This document shows, in pieces, positions 53,550 through 62,155 of a stretch of DNA of 64,000 bases (positions are counted from its first letter, which is position 1; every line of letters begins with the position of its first letter). Position numbers and translations under genes: made by a program. This DNA is from Caenicola sp034331105 (GTDB lineage: Bacteria; Synergistota; Synergistia; Synergistales; Synergistaceae), in NCBI GenBank assembly GCA_034331105.1, contig JAXQGB010000012.1, forward strand, positions 124,001 through 188,000. Reading direction: 5' to 3'. The notes beneath the pieces were generated by a model that was not told where the DNA came from, made no database searches, and was given only the letters and a program-made list of their open reading frames with translations.

Positions 53550-54350
53550 TAAATTTATAAAAAACTGGCTGTCCAGTGGCTAATCATTCCATATCATCAC
53601 GTTATCATATATTTCAACATCCGTCAATATCTCAAAAAGATTTATAATTTACCATTAATAAAATGTTAATTTGATAATTTCATTTACAGCTTCGGTGCTA
53701 CGGCATCAAAGTGTGTTTATATGAAAAAACTATTCTTCTTACAGGCATAAATACAAAAGCAAATACCCAAAAACTCCAAATGAACAATCTAGGATGAATA
53801 GAAACGGGAAGAGATAAAGGTTCTGGGTAACGATTTTGAACCCTCTGAATCAACGGGCACAATATACGGAGAACACTGGAGATCGAGTTCTTTTGCAAGT
53901 ATTTTCAAGATTTCGAAGCAAACTCTGAATGTAAAGAGATACAGAGGGACAAGTGAAAACGCATAGCTTATACAGATTTGGACAGCCATAACATTGTTAC
54001 TGATATTAAGAGTGCTTCACCATCTCTCAAAAATTAAATGCTCATTCTAGACCATAAGTTCCATGTTGAGGTTCAACATTTGCACGTACAAACCATTACT
54101 GGAGTGATTGGACAGACCAAATGGAACACCGTCGACCGTTCCTTTGTCAAAGTATCCATTGACATTCGACTAGTATTTAGACAATTACCGGCCAAGAGCC
54201 AGTAAGTCAGAAAATAACAGGGAATCATGAAGGAAAACCTGACTTTAATACGCCCAATTTAGATTGTTAAGCCTTTTTATAAGTGGTGTGAGTTTGGAAA
54301 TTGGGATTTATAGGACCGCAGTGAATCAATGTCAAGAAATTGTTTGTGAG
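53550..54350. other. Gene-free 0.8-kb stretch
   Basis: No reading frame with a ribosome site or recognisable product was found. Short frames on both strands carry many stop codons and read like a decayed gene, possibly a mobile-element remnant, but no transposase motif (such as DDE spacing) can be named. The stretch follows the truncated repeat directly, so it is probably the scar of a rearrangement. Confidence 0.6.
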
Positions 54351-55292
54351 TTAAAAATTTAATATTCTGATCCAAATAGGAATGGCAACAATACTAAATG
54401 TAGTCGTAAGTGTAGCAATATCAGCAGCGAATTTATCGTCTCCGCCTAACTCTTTTGCAAGAACAAACGTATCAATAGAAGTTGGCATCGCTGTAATTAA
54501 TACTGCAATCATTAGTATTTGAAAATCTATCTTTAAGTAATACATAACTAACCACATTATCATAGGATTTACAACAAATCTAAAAACACATTCTTGCCAT
54601 GTATCAGCAAAAATTCTAATTAAACTTGTCATATCAGAAAAATTTAGCGTTCCCCCCAAGCTAATTAATGCTATTGCGGTCGCAGAATTGCTTAAAATTT
54701 TAATCATATTATCTGAAATATTATTTATAATATCAATTTTAAAAAAAGAAAAAAGTAAACCAGCTAAGCATGCCAATATTAATGGATTTAATGTAATTTT
54801 CCTAAGTTGTTTTAAAAGATTTTCACATTTAAACGATTCCATTAAAACAACATCTGCAAAATAGATTGATAACAATTGACGGGGAACATAGCTAATCGCA
54901 ATAAACATCGCTGCGTAGTTAAATCCAACATCGCCCATAACAAGATATGATAATGGAAGGCCTATGTATATAGTGTTTGATCTTATTGATGCTAAAACAG
55001 ATACTGCTAAACGTTTCGAATTGTTTTTATGGAAATAAATATTACCAACTAACCATACAAACAACATTGTAATCAGTGAAGAAATAAACACAGCTATTAG
55101 GATTTTAGGATTGTTACGAATATCCATTCCTGACATAAATGTCGTTTTGAAAAGCAACGGTGGCAGTATTACCCAGTAAAGGGTCTTTGTAAGGGTCTTG
55201 ATATCCCTTTCACTGTAAAATCCCCGAGATCTCAGAAGATTACCGGTTATAATTATGAGCATCAGGGGCAAAACCAGAACGAAACCAAACAT
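54351..55292 (-). CDS. Auxin efflux carrier (AEC) family transporter
   Basis: The 313-residue membrane protein from ATG 55292 (AAGGA eight bases upstream) has about ten hydrophobic helices in two halves, with LGTLN-type SLGGTLNFSDM, NPLILACLAGLLFSF, and the N-terminal GNLLRSRGFYSERDIKTLTKTLYWVILPPLLF signature. AEC proteins export or import carboxylates and amino acids such as malate. The AT-rich composition of its 3' two-thirds resembles the island; the first 150 bp are more GC-rich. It may mark the island border or export an acid product. Confidence 0.85.
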   Translation of the reverse strand: MFGFVLVLPLMLIIITGNLLRSRGFYSERDIKTLTKTLYWVILPPLLFKTTFMSGMDIRNNPKILIAVFISSLITMLFVWLVGNIYFHKNNSKRLAVSVLASIRSNTIYIGLPLSYLVMGDVGFNYAAMFIAISYVPRQLLSIYFADVVLMESFKCENLLKQLRKITLNPLILACLAGLLFSFFKIDIINNISDNMIKILSNSATAIALISLGGTLNFSDMTSLIRIFADTWQECVFRFVVNPMIMWLVMYYLKIDFQILMIAVLITAMPTSIDTFVLAKELGGDDKFAADIATLTTTFSIVAIPIWIRILNF

Positions 55293-55379
55293 TGCCTGCA
55301 TCCTTTCGCGTAAAGGGCTTCCGACGATTATAACCTTATCGCCAGCTTTGGTACAATCGATGGTACGTCAAAAGGATGG

Positions 55380-56291
55380 ATGAGGAGAAAAATCTTGAAC
55401 TTCGGTCTTTTGCTGAGAAAATACAAAAAAATATTTATCCTCCTTTGTACCTTGATCATAGGCCTGCCTGCCGGGGCAGCGTGGATAAGCAGAACTGAGG
55501 TCACTGAAGCTGACGGGGGACTCCGTTTTTATGCTTTTGATGTCGGACAGGGTGACTCTTCCCTTTTTATCCTTCCCGACGGAAAGGCGGTACTAATAGA
55601 TGCAGGTCCTGAGGATGCAGGTAAAAAACTTGTAAAAGAACTCAAAAAGCTCGGGATCAAAAAAATCGATCTTTTGGTTGCAACGCACCCTCACTCTGAC
55701 CACATAGGCGGGATGAGGAGGGTAATTTCTAATTTTAAGATAGGCAAGATATGGGATTCCGGCTTTATCAGCAGTTCGCCGCTCCAAAAAAATTTTTACA
55801 GCATGATACAGAAAAAAAACATACCCTTCGGCAGGCCTAAAAGGGGCCATTCAGAAAAGATGGGAGACGTTCAGCTTGAGGTGCTTGCTCCGGCCCGACT
55901 CATCAGAGGAACTAAGCGTGATGCAAACAACAACTGTCTCGTGCTGAATATAAAATACGGCAGCACAAACTTCCTGATGCTGGCCGACATGGAGAGGGAG
56001 CAGCGCTCAACGGTAAGGCCTCTTCCCAGGGCAGCTGTGCTGAAAGCGTCTCATCACGGCAGCAGCAACGGAACTGACATGAGCCTTCTCAAAGAGGTCA
56101 GGCCATATGTCATAATAATGAGCTACGGCAGGAACAATTCTTACGGCTATCCTCACAAAGAGGTGGTACGTGCTGTTTCATCCTCAGGGATCATAAGGCT
56201 GGACACAAAGGATGGCACTATCAGGATCGTATCTGACGGAAAAAAAATATCGTACCCCCAAAACAGGGAGGCAGGGAAAAATGGCAGTTAA
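55380..56291 (+). CDS. ComEC/Rec2-like secreted or membrane-anchored MBL-fold hydrolase
   Basis: The 303-residue protein has an N-terminal transmembrane segment (about residues 18-36) and a metallo-beta-lactamase domain with the zinc motif HPHSDHIGG (H103, H105, D107, H108), FYAFDVGQGDSSLFI at the start, and a later KASHHGSSNGT. It resembles the C-terminal MBL domain of competence protein ComEC without the channel part. Proteins of this type are associated with DUF3006, as here with a 11-bp overlap. The role is uncertain: a periplasmic nuclease or phosphodiesterase. No SD-like AGGAGG but a GGATGAGG stretch precedes the start. Confidence 0.88.
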   Translation: MRRKILNFGLLLRKYKKIFILLCTLIIGLPAGAAWISRTEVTEADGGLRFYAFDVGQGDSSLFILPDGKAVLIDAGPEDAGKKLVKELKKLGIKKIDLLVATHPHSDHIGGMRRVISNFKIGKIWDSGFISSSPLQKNFYSMIQKKNIPFGRPKRGHSEKMGDVQLEVLAPARLIRGTKRDANNNCLVLNIKYGSTNFLMLADMEREQRSTVRPLPRAAVLKASHHGSSNGTDMSLLKEVRPYVIIMSYGRNNSYGYPHKEVVRAVSSSGIIRLDTKDGTIRIVSDGKKISYPQNREAGKNGS

Positions 56292-56508
56292 AAGAGAAAA
56301 GATCTTTGTAGATTCGATCAATGAAGAGATATGCACCCTGCTCGTCGGCAAGAAAGCATTTTCTGTAGACCTGCCTGCGCAGATGCTCCCAAGGGGTACA
56401 TCAGAAGGAGACTGGCTCATTATGACACTGCAAAAATCAGAGAGGCTCAAAAGATCTTACCGCAGGTCTCTGGAGGGACTCTTGGAAAAACTTGAAAGAA
56501 ATAGCTGA
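56281..56508 (+). CDS. DUF3006 domain protein
   Basis: The 75-residue protein (ATG 56281, GGGAGG upstream) has the DUF3006 features of a small beta-barrel-like fold: VKREKIFVDSINEEICTLLVG, DLPAQMLPRGTSEGDWL. It overlaps the MBL hydrolase gene by 11 bp and is probably its accessory or inhibitor; the pair recurs in Firmicutes and related bacteria. The reading frame is open further upstream (to 56212) but without a ribosome site. Confidence 0.82.
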   Translation: MAVKREKIFVDSINEEICTLLVGKKAFSVDLPAQMLPRGTSEGDWLIMTLQKSERLKRSYRRSLEGLLEKLERNS

Positions 56509-56608
56509 AAATCTCAACAAGATTATCAGGCATTGATATTTTTCAATGTTTTGTTTAAAGTAAGATAATACATTTACGGTAAAAACAGATGCCTTAAGGA
56601 GGGTCTCA

Positions 56609-57403
56609 ATGATGTCATTGCTTCGTATAGCTATTGCACAGATAGATCTGGCTGTCGGCGACAGAAAAGCCAATTATGAAAAGGTCGAAAGGATACTCAG
56701 TTCAAAATGGGTGGAGTCCGACATCCCAACCGCAGTGATCCTCCCTGAGATCTGGGACGTTGGATATGTCATAGAAGAATCTCATAAATATGGAGACAAG
56801 GATGCCTCCCAGGCAGCAGAATTCCTTGGAAAACTCGCACTTAAATACAACTGCTGGTTTACAGGAGGCTCCGTACTCGCGCTTACCGATAAAGGCGCAG
56901 CCAACAGAGCAATGGTGATCGACCCTTCAGGCAATTATGTCGCAAGTTATGACAAGATCCACCTGATACCGCTGATGGACGAAGAAAAATTTCTGCTTCC
57001 CGGAGAGAAAGGAACTCTCTTCAAGATCGGCGACATCCCGGCGGCTCTTGCTATATGCTACGATCTTCGCTTCTGCGAACTGACGAGGCTATACGCAACA
57101 GAAGGGGCCGAACTTCAGCTTTTTGCAGCGGAATGGCCCGTCTCGCGGATAGACCACTGGTGTACCCTCCTTCAGGCAAGGGCAATAGAGAACATGATGT
57201 TCGTTGCAGCCTGCAACAGAGTGGGAACAACAAACGGCACCCTCTTCGGCGGACATTCGATGGTGGTGGATCCGTGGGGCGAGATCCTTTACCAGGGCGG
57301 CATGACTGAAGACTTCGCTTTCGTTGAGATCGACACTTCAAAAGTCAAAAAAGCCAGGGATTTCCTTAGGGTCTTTGAAATGAGGAGACCTGATCTCTAT
57401 TGA
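56609..57403 (+). CDS. Nitrilase-superfamily carbon-nitrogen hydrolase (omega-amidase type)
   Basis: The 264-residue enzyme has the nitrilase catalytic triad: E47 in ILPEIWD, K116 in YDKIHLIPLM, and C150 in AICYDLRFCELTRLYA. The layout matches Nit2/YafV-type omega-amidases, which hydrolyse 2-oxoglutaramate or other alpha-keto amides, as part of amino-acid metabolism. A conserved second glutamate expected near residue 125-130 appears in MDEEKFLLPGE. GGAGG lies 7 bases before ATG 56609 (ATG ATG). The next gene (gpt) begins 88 bp later. Confidence 0.9.
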   Translation: MMSLLRIAIAQIDLAVGDRKANYEKVERILSSKWVESDIPTAVILPEIWDVGYVIEESHKYGDKDASQAAEFLGKLALKYNCWFTGGSVLALTDKGAANRAMVIDPSGNYVASYDKIHLIPLMDEEKFLLPGEKGTLFKIGDIPAALAICYDLRFCELTRLYATEGAELQLFAAEWPVSRIDHWCTLLQARAIENMMFVAACNRVGTTNGTLFGGHSMVVDPWGEILYQGGMTEDFAFVEIDTSKVKKARDFLRVFEMRRPDLY

Positions 57404-57491
57404 GCCGGCAGCTTCTCACAGGTCATAGACAACCCGATATTATGAATGTACAATTTCCGACAAATAATTCTATTACAGGGAGAGTCTTAAT

Positions 57492-57983
57492 ATGAAAGCT
57501 TCCGACCGCTACAATAAAAATTACCCGGTATCGTGGGAACAGCTTCACAGGGACTGCAGGGCTCTCTCATGGAAACTGCTCGACAAGAGTAAAGACTGGA
57601 GCAGGATAATAACAGTAGCAAGGGGCGGTCTGGTCCCTGCGGCAATAATTGCAAGGGAACTCAACATACACCTTGTAGATACCATTTGCATTTCAAGCTA
57701 CACAATAAAGGACCAGGGATCTGCAAATATTTTGAAGCGTCCTGACCTTGTCGGAGTGGATGAGACCTGGCTTATCATCGACGACCTCGTAGACACAGGC
57801 AAAACCGCAAAGATAGTACGGGACATGTTCATCGGGGCCCATTTCGCAACAGTCTACGCTAAACCTGAGGGACGCCCGCTCGTAGACACATTTATTACAG
57901 AAGTAAGTCAGGACACGTGGGTACTTTTTCCCTGGGACACGGAAACTTCCGCAGCCTTTATCCTGCCCATCGTAGATATGTAG
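57492..57983 (+). CDS. gpt: Xanthine/guanine phosphoribosyltransferase
   Basis: The 163-residue purine salvage enzyme transfers phosphoribosyl from PRPP to guanine, xanthine or hypoxanthine. It matches E. coli Gpt in TVARGGLVPAAIIARELNIHLVDTICISSY, the PRPP-binding LIIDDLVDTGKTAK (about residues 93-106), and the YAKPEGRPLVDTF and QDTWVLFPWD ends. Single gene with a weak ribosome site (GGGAG, 9 bases before the ATG). Confidence 0.94.
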   Translation: MKASDRYNKNYPVSWEQLHRDCRALSWKLLDKSKDWSRIITVARGGLVPAAIIARELNIHLVDTICISSYTIKDQGSANILKRPDLVGVDETWLIIDDLVDTGKTAKIVRDMFIGAHFATVYAKPEGRPLVDTFITEVSQDTWVLFPWDTETSAAFILPIVDM

Positions 57984-58030
57984 CTGACATTTATGTAAGT
58001 GTTGTTTATCTAAGCAGCACCCTGAATTAT

Positions 58031-58058
58031 TTGACATATCAAAAACAACCTGTATAAT
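58031..58058 (+). promoter_or_regulatory. Strong sigma-70-type promoter for the 39-residue small protein
   Basis: A perfect TTGACA (58031-58036) and perfect TATAAT (58053-58058) are spaced 16 bases apart. This is the best consensus promoter in the window and lies 38 bp before the small gene's ATG. Confidence 0.85.
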
Positions 58059-58096
58059 AGGTGGGTTGTTTACTTTTTGTATAAGGAGGTGGAAAA

Positions 58097-58216
58097 ATGA
58101 GCAATAAATTGGTATACATTTCCGGAATGCCATTCTGGATCACGCCGGAAGGACGCTTTGAAGCGGTCGAGATGAAAAACGGACTGCCTGTAGAAAATAT
58201 CATCATGAAGAGATAG
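58097..58216 (+). CDS. 39-residue small protein of unknown function
   Basis: ATG 58097, behind AAGGAGG 7 bases upstream, opens a 39-codon frame ending TAG at 58214-58216. The peptide begins MSNKLVYISGMPFWI and is soluble and mildly basic, with the sequence TPEGRFEAVEMKNG in the middle. It has no signal peptide or membrane helix. The strong promoter and a consensus ribosome site make this a likely real gene that would be missed by a length filter. I do not recognise a family. Confidence 0.72.
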   Translation: MSNKLVYISGMPFWITPEGRFEAVEMKNGLPVENIIMKR

Positions 58217-58478
58217 TTCGGACAGTTCAGAATACCACGTCATATGAGTTTTAAAGGACACATTTGAAGAAATAGTTTCAGCACAGGTTCAGAAAGGCAA
58301 ATCGATCTAAAACAGATATTTACCTCTGAACCGGTGCCGTGGGGCACTACCCACCAAGGATCCAACCTTTCTCTTTATTCCCTGACAAAAAACTAAACCA
58401 GAATATTCTTTATCCTTTGCGATGCTTCTTCAAGCATCTCTTAAACTGTTGTTTGAAAAATACGAAATTATTGTGATG
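58217..58478. other. Gene-free 262-bp stretch after the small protein
   Basis: No gene seen. It contains an inverted repeat GGTTCAGA ... TCTGAACC (about 58290-58335), a short GTGCC/GGCAC hairpin and GATGCTT-CTTC-AAGCATC (about 58423-58440). These could form RNA structures or a terminator for the small gene, but none has a strong T-run. Confidence 0.45.
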
Positions 58479-58889
58479 TTAAGCCTTTTTTGCAGGACGG
58501 TCAGCTCTCATGCTGGTCTTTTTGGCATGAGGATCGCCGTGGGTCGGCACTATACAGAAAAATTCCAGCGGTGTGTCGGCATCGTTATGGTAGACATGCT
58601 TCATTCCGCCCGGTATACGGGTCCAGTATCCGGTCTTCATGTCATAGCGTTCGCCCTCTACTTCTACATAGCCGTCTCCGCTTATAGTGTACATAAGGTG
58701 GTCCCATTCATGTGAATGCTCGGGGATGGACTGGCGGGCAGGCAGTTTAAAGTGCCTCATTACCCAGCCTTCCCAGAACCTGTCTCCGGGTCCGTAAACC
58801 GTCCTTTTCTCTATATCAGGCGCAAGGGCCGAGGCATTCTGCAGCGGGAGATCATAAATGCTTCCAAAATTCTTTTCCAGTTCGGACAT
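58479..58889 (-). CDS. Cupin-domain protein
   Basis: The 136-residue protein has a single cupin-2 barrel with metal ligands in the pattern PEHSHEWDHLMYTISGDGYVEV (two histidines and a glutamate/histidine) and GYWTRIPGGMKHVYHND with a further histidine. Such small cupins are metal-dependent isomerases, dioxygenases or ligand sensors. It stands alone on the minus strand, converging with the small-protein gene. Function is not predictable. A GAGG stretch precedes ATG 58889. Confidence 0.85.
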   Translation of the reverse strand: MSELEKNFGSIYDLPLQNASALAPDIEKRTVYGPGDRFWEGWVMRHFKLPARQSIPEHSHEWDHLMYTISGDGYVEVEGERYDMKTGYWTRIPGGMKHVYHNDADTPLEFFCIVPTHGDPHAKKTSMRADRPAKKA

Positions 58890-59053
58890 TGGATCATTCC
58901 TCTTTTCATAGTAGGGTAATGGGCAAATGTAGAACCCCTCAGGATATTTTAATCTATTTTACCTGTATAGTTTTTCACCTCTTTAATGTTTGACACTATC
59001 TTTATTTCTATAATACAATCAACCTTTGGTATTTAAGAAATGGAGACAGCCCT

Positions 59054-59803
59054 ATGGATGCAGCAAAGAAAGGAACAAACGTTAATAAAGAATCGGTAGC
59101 CAGAGGTTTCGGATATGGACTAAGGACAGGCACACCTATCGCTGTCGGTTATATCCCCAGTGCGGTCGCATGCGGGATACTCTGCAAAACAGCCGGCCTT
59201 ACGGCATTCGAAAGCCTCTTCATGTCCCTTATTGTCTTTGCCGGGGCAAGCCAGTTCGTTGCCCTCAACCTTCTTATAATAGGTTCCGCCATGCCCGAGA
59301 TCGTACTGGCAACTGCAGTGCTCAACATGCGCCATATAATGATGTCTTCCTCGATTGCGAGAAGGCTTGTCCCGGGTATAGGAGCACTCAAAAAAGCCTG
59401 GATTTGCTTTGAACTGACAGATGAAAGCTTCAGCATAGCCTCAATGCAGAAAGAACCGCTTCTTGCACCTGAATTCATGTTCGGCCTGAATATTGTGGGC
59501 CATTGTACATGGGTCGTCGGGACGGTCCTGGGTTTTTTCGGAACTTCCGTGCTGCCTCAGAATTTACAGAACAGTATGGGGATCGCTCTTTACGCCCTCT
59601 TCATAGGCCTGCTGCTGCCTTCGGTGAGGAAGAGCAGACCTGCCCTGATAGTCGCAGCCTCAGGCATGGCGCTTAGTGCATTGATAAAATGGACACCCTT
59701 TTTTGCCGGTATGAACAGAGGGATAGCAATTATGACTGCCACGGGGCTTGCCGCTCTTATTGGAGCCATTATCTTCCCGCTCAATAAGAAGGGGGCACGA
59801 TGA
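59054..59803 (+). CDS. azlC: AzlC-type branched-chain amino-acid exporter, large subunit
   Basis: The 249-residue membrane protein has seven or so hydrophobic helices and the AzlC signature: GTPIAVGYIPSAVACGIL, SLIVFAGASQFVALNLL, VLNMRHIMMSSSIAR. With AzlD it exports leucine, isoleucine, valine and analogues. An ATGA overlap with azlD implies obligate co-translation. The export of branched-chain amino acids would counter uptake or protein breakdown during peptide fermentation. GGAG precedes ATG 59054. Confidence 0.94.
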   Translation: MDAAKKGTNVNKESVARGFGYGLRTGTPIAVGYIPSAVACGILCKTAGLTAFESLFMSLIVFAGASQFVALNLLIIGSAMPEIVLATAVLNMRHIMMSSSIARRLVPGIGALKKAWICFELTDESFSIASMQKEPLLAPEFMFGLNIVGHCTWVVGTVLGFFGTSVLPQNLQNSMGIALYALFIGLLLPSVRKSRPALIVAASGMALSALIKWTPFFAGMNRGIAIMTATGLAALIGAIIFPLNKKGAR

Positions 59804-60111
59804 TGACAAAGATAATGATCCTTTCTGTCCTCATGATGTGCGTTACAGCTCCCTCAAGGATACTTCCGGTTTTCTTCCTTGGAGAGAGGAAGCTTCCGCC
59901 CTTTGTTGAGTCACTGCTGCACTACATCCCCTACGCCGTCCTCGGGGCCCTGATATTCCCTGACGTCCTTACTGCGACAGGGAGCATATACAGCTCGGCT
60001 GCGGGAGCCATCACCGCAATAATTCTCGGGTGGTACGGCAGAGGGATACTGGTCGTACTTGTCGGAGGAATACTGGCAACCTACATCACCGGGAATTTTT
60101 TGGGCATGTAG
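59800..60111 (+). CDS. azlD: AzlD-type branched-chain amino-acid exporter, small subunit
   Basis: The 103-residue membrane protein has three or four helices and the AzlD pattern SRILPVFFLGERKLPPFVESLLHYIPYAVLGALIFPD. Its start overlaps the azlC stop by four bases. The expected length for AzlD is about 100-110. The terminator immediately following ends the operon. Confidence 0.94.
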   Translation: MMTKIMILSVLMMCVTAPSRILPVFFLGERKLPPFVESLLHYIPYAVLGALIFPDVLTATGSIYSSAAGAITAIILGWYGRGILVVLVGGILATYITGNFLGM

Positions 60112-60125
60112 GAATAAAAAACACA

Positions 60126-60165
60126 GCGGGCGGAACCGCCAAAGGGTTCCGCCCGCGTTTTATTT
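60126..60165 (+). terminator. Intrinsic terminator of azlCD
   Basis: A perfect 12-bp stem, GCGGGCGGAACC/GGTTCCGCCCGC, with a 7-base loop is followed by GTTTTATTT. It lies between azlD and the convergent response-regulator gene. Confidence 0.9.
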
Positions 60166-60207
60166 CCCGGCATCATGACCAGCTTTGCCGTTAGTATGGC
60201 TTGCTTT

Positions 60208-60903
60208 TTATATCAAAGCCATCCTGTATCTCTTTTCAGGCCTTCCGACCTTCCTGTATGCGTACTCAACAACTACCCTTTCATTCATCGTCAGGAATTC
60301 AAGGTATCTTCTTGCCGTAGATCTTGAAATGCCCAGTGCGTCCCCGACTTCCTGCGCAGAGAAAGTGTCATTGTTGTCTTTCAGAAAATTTTCAACCTCA
60401 TTGAGACATTTGAGCTGAAGTCCTTTTGGAATGGCCCGGTTGTTCGCCCACGAGGGATCCCTCGTCCGCATGGAGATCAGGGTGTCAAGGTCTTCCTGCT
60501 GCCAAGGCCTCGTCCTGCCCGTAAGGCTCTGATGATATATGTGGTAGTTTCGCAGGGCAAGCCTCAGCCTCTCAAAAGAGAAAGGCTTTATCAGGTATTC
60601 AAAGACGCCCTGGCAAAGGGCTTTTCTTACAAGGTTCGGATCCTCGCCTGAAGAGGCTACTATGTAGTCAGTCTTCGGAAATTCCTTACGAAGTTCTTCA
60701 AGCCCTTCGAGGGCATTAAAATCCTTAAGGTAAAGATCCAAAAGGACCAGGTCAGCTTCGACACATCTCATCGAATCAAACATCTGAGTGCCGCTGGAGA
60801 CACATTTGAGTACGGTGAAAGCTTGTTCGGAAGCTATAAGATCTGAATACAGCTTTTGAAGCAAAGGGTCTGCTTCGGCTATCAGAACTTTTAAAATTCG
60901 CAA
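60208..60903 (-). CDS. CitB/DcuR-type response regulator, orphan
   Basis: The 231-residue protein has a receiver domain (phospho-acceptor D56 in DLVLLDLYL; acidic pocket E10/D12) and a C-terminal helix-turn-helix (about 175-215, VGDALGISRSTARRYLEFL) typical of the CitB/DcuR family, which control transport and metabolism of citrate, malate or fumarate. TTG 60903 follows GAGGAGG eight bases upstream. No sensor kinase gene is adjacent: upstream there are 394 bp without a gene. It might act with a kinase elsewhere. Confidence 0.9.
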   Translation of the reverse strand: MRILKVLIAEADPLLQKLYSDLIASEQAFTVLKCVSSGTQMFDSMRCVEADLVLLDLYLKDFNALEGLEELRKEFPKTDYIVASSGEDPNLVRKALCQGVFEYLIKPFSFERLRLALRNYHIYHQSLTGRTRPWQQEDLDTLISMRTRDPSWANNRAIPKGLQLKCLNEVENFLKDNNDTFSAQEVGDALGISRSTARRYLEFLTMNERVVVEYAYRKVGRPEKRYRMALI

Positions 60904-61297
60904 ATCATGTTCCTCCTCTTGTTTAGGAATTCAAAGACAGCACCAAAAAAACTGCGGGTCATCCGTTTATCGGGCACTAGGAAGAGGACAAGACATAAGG
61001 GAACCTTAAGGCAGACCCCCTGAAGTTTGCGGCTTCCCCTTTCCAAGTGCGGGAGGCGCTTCCGTTTCCGGAAACACCCATTGGTCTCTTGCCATTGGAA
61101 AAGATCCTTTAGGCAATTCGACTCGGGGTCAGACAAAAATAATAACAGTAATAGACTACATCAAGAAGACTGATTACGTCAAGAAACAGGGATAGTTTGA
61201 AAGGTTTATTAAAACCGTTCCTTTAAATCTTTCAAAGAGTGCATTTTTACCCTCTCTCCAATATAATAAGGTCACAAGAATATAAGGAGGCTTTCCG
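60904..61297. other. Gene-free 394-bp interval upstream of the response regulator
   Basis: The usual position of a sensor kinase partner is empty. Both strands hold only short frames with no ribosome site and no family likeness. AAGGAGG at about 61284-61290 belongs to the methyltransferase. I see no other feature. Confidence 0.6.
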
Positions 61298-62059
61298 ATG
61301 TCAAATCAATGCTGGGGCCCCGAAGATTACAAAAAAGGGGCAGATTTTGTTCCTCTCTTTGGTAGACCGGTCATCGAGCTGCTTGACCCAAAAAAGGAAG
61401 AAAAGATACTTGACCTCGGATGCGGAGACGGCACCCTGACCAAAGAGCTTGCTGACATGGGTTGTGATGTTCTCGGTGTCGACTCCAGCAAGGAAATGGT
61501 CGACGCGGCAAGATCCCTGGGCATCAAAGCCGAAGTTATGGACGGAGAACATCTGCATTTCAGGGAAGAGTTCGACGCTGTGATGAGCAACGCAGTCCTT
61601 CATTGGATGAATGACCAGTATGCTGTAGTGAGGGGCGTATGGAGAGCTCTTAAACCCGGCGGACGCTTCGCTGCAGAATGCGGAGGGGAAGGCTGCATCA
61701 GGGTGCTGAGGGAAGGAATGAAGATCGCCCTGATCAAGCACGGGATCGACTACAGGGCCCGGAATCCCTGGAAGTTTCCCGAACTGGGAGAGTTTTCGAA
61801 AATCTTGGACAACCAGGGCTTCAAGGTCGCCTATATTGCCAGGATAGACAGGCCCACACCTCTCAAAAACGGCCTCAGGTGCTGGCTTGAGGTATTCGCC
61901 AACCGTCACACTGAGGGTTTTTCTCAGGAAGAAAAGGAACTCTTTTACAAGGAGGTAGAGGATTACTGCCGGCCTCTGCTCTACACAGAAGAAAACGGAT
62001 GGGTGGCTGACTATGTCAGGTTGCGATTCCTCGCACTAAAACCACAAATATCGGAATAG
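61298..62059 (+). CDS. Class I SAM-dependent methyltransferase
   Basis: The 253-residue protein has the Rossmann-like SAM motif ILDLGCGDGTLTKELADMGCDVLGVDSS at about residues 33-60 and the VMSNAVLHWMNDQYAV motif; both resemble TRM/Tam-type trans-aconitate or UbiE-like methyltransferases. The region LHWMND is typical of trans-aconitate methyltransferase homologues, interesting because of the aconitase-like genes elsewhere, but that is not conclusive. AAGGAGG is 7 bases before ATG 61298, and a strong hairpin terminator follows. Confidence 0.88.
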   Translation: MSNQCWGPEDYKKGADFVPLFGRPVIELLDPKKEEKILDLGCGDGTLTKELADMGCDVLGVDSSKEMVDAARSLGIKAEVMDGEHLHFREEFDAVMSNAVLHWMNDQYAVVRGVWRALKPGGRFAAECGGEGCIRVLREGMKIALIKHGIDYRARNPWKFPELGEFSKILDNQGFKVAYIARIDRPTPLKNGLRCWLEVFANRHTEGFSQEEKELFYKEVEDYCRPLLYTEENGWVADYVRLRFLALKPQISE

Positions 62060-62077
62060 CTGGATATTGTCATTAAT

Positions 62078-62121
62078 AGGAGAGGGCTCTCACCATTGGT
62101 GAGAGCCCTCTCCTTATTGTT
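62078..62121 (+). terminator. Intrinsic terminator of the methyltransferase gene
   Basis: A perfect 17-bp stem, AGGAGAGGGCTCTCACC and its complement, with loop ATT is followed by TATTGTTTTT. It is the strongest hairpin in the window and separates two convergent transcription units. Confidence 0.92.
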
Positions 62122-62155
62122 TTTCAGACCAAATAACCCCAGAAACTTTATAGTC

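Noticed and set aside
53698..53989. Two overlapping short frames after the second repeat
   Set aside because: No ribosome site, no recognisable motif, many stops around them. They are treated as part of a scar.
58290..58440. Riboswitch or structured RNA after the small protein
   Set aside because: Short inverted repeats are present but do not match a known riboswitch core, and no downstream plus-strand gene is positioned to be controlled.
60891..61136. 81-codon minus-strand frame upstream of the response regulator
   Set aside because: Overlaps the regulator start and its ribosome site, composition is not protein-like, and no kinase motif is present.
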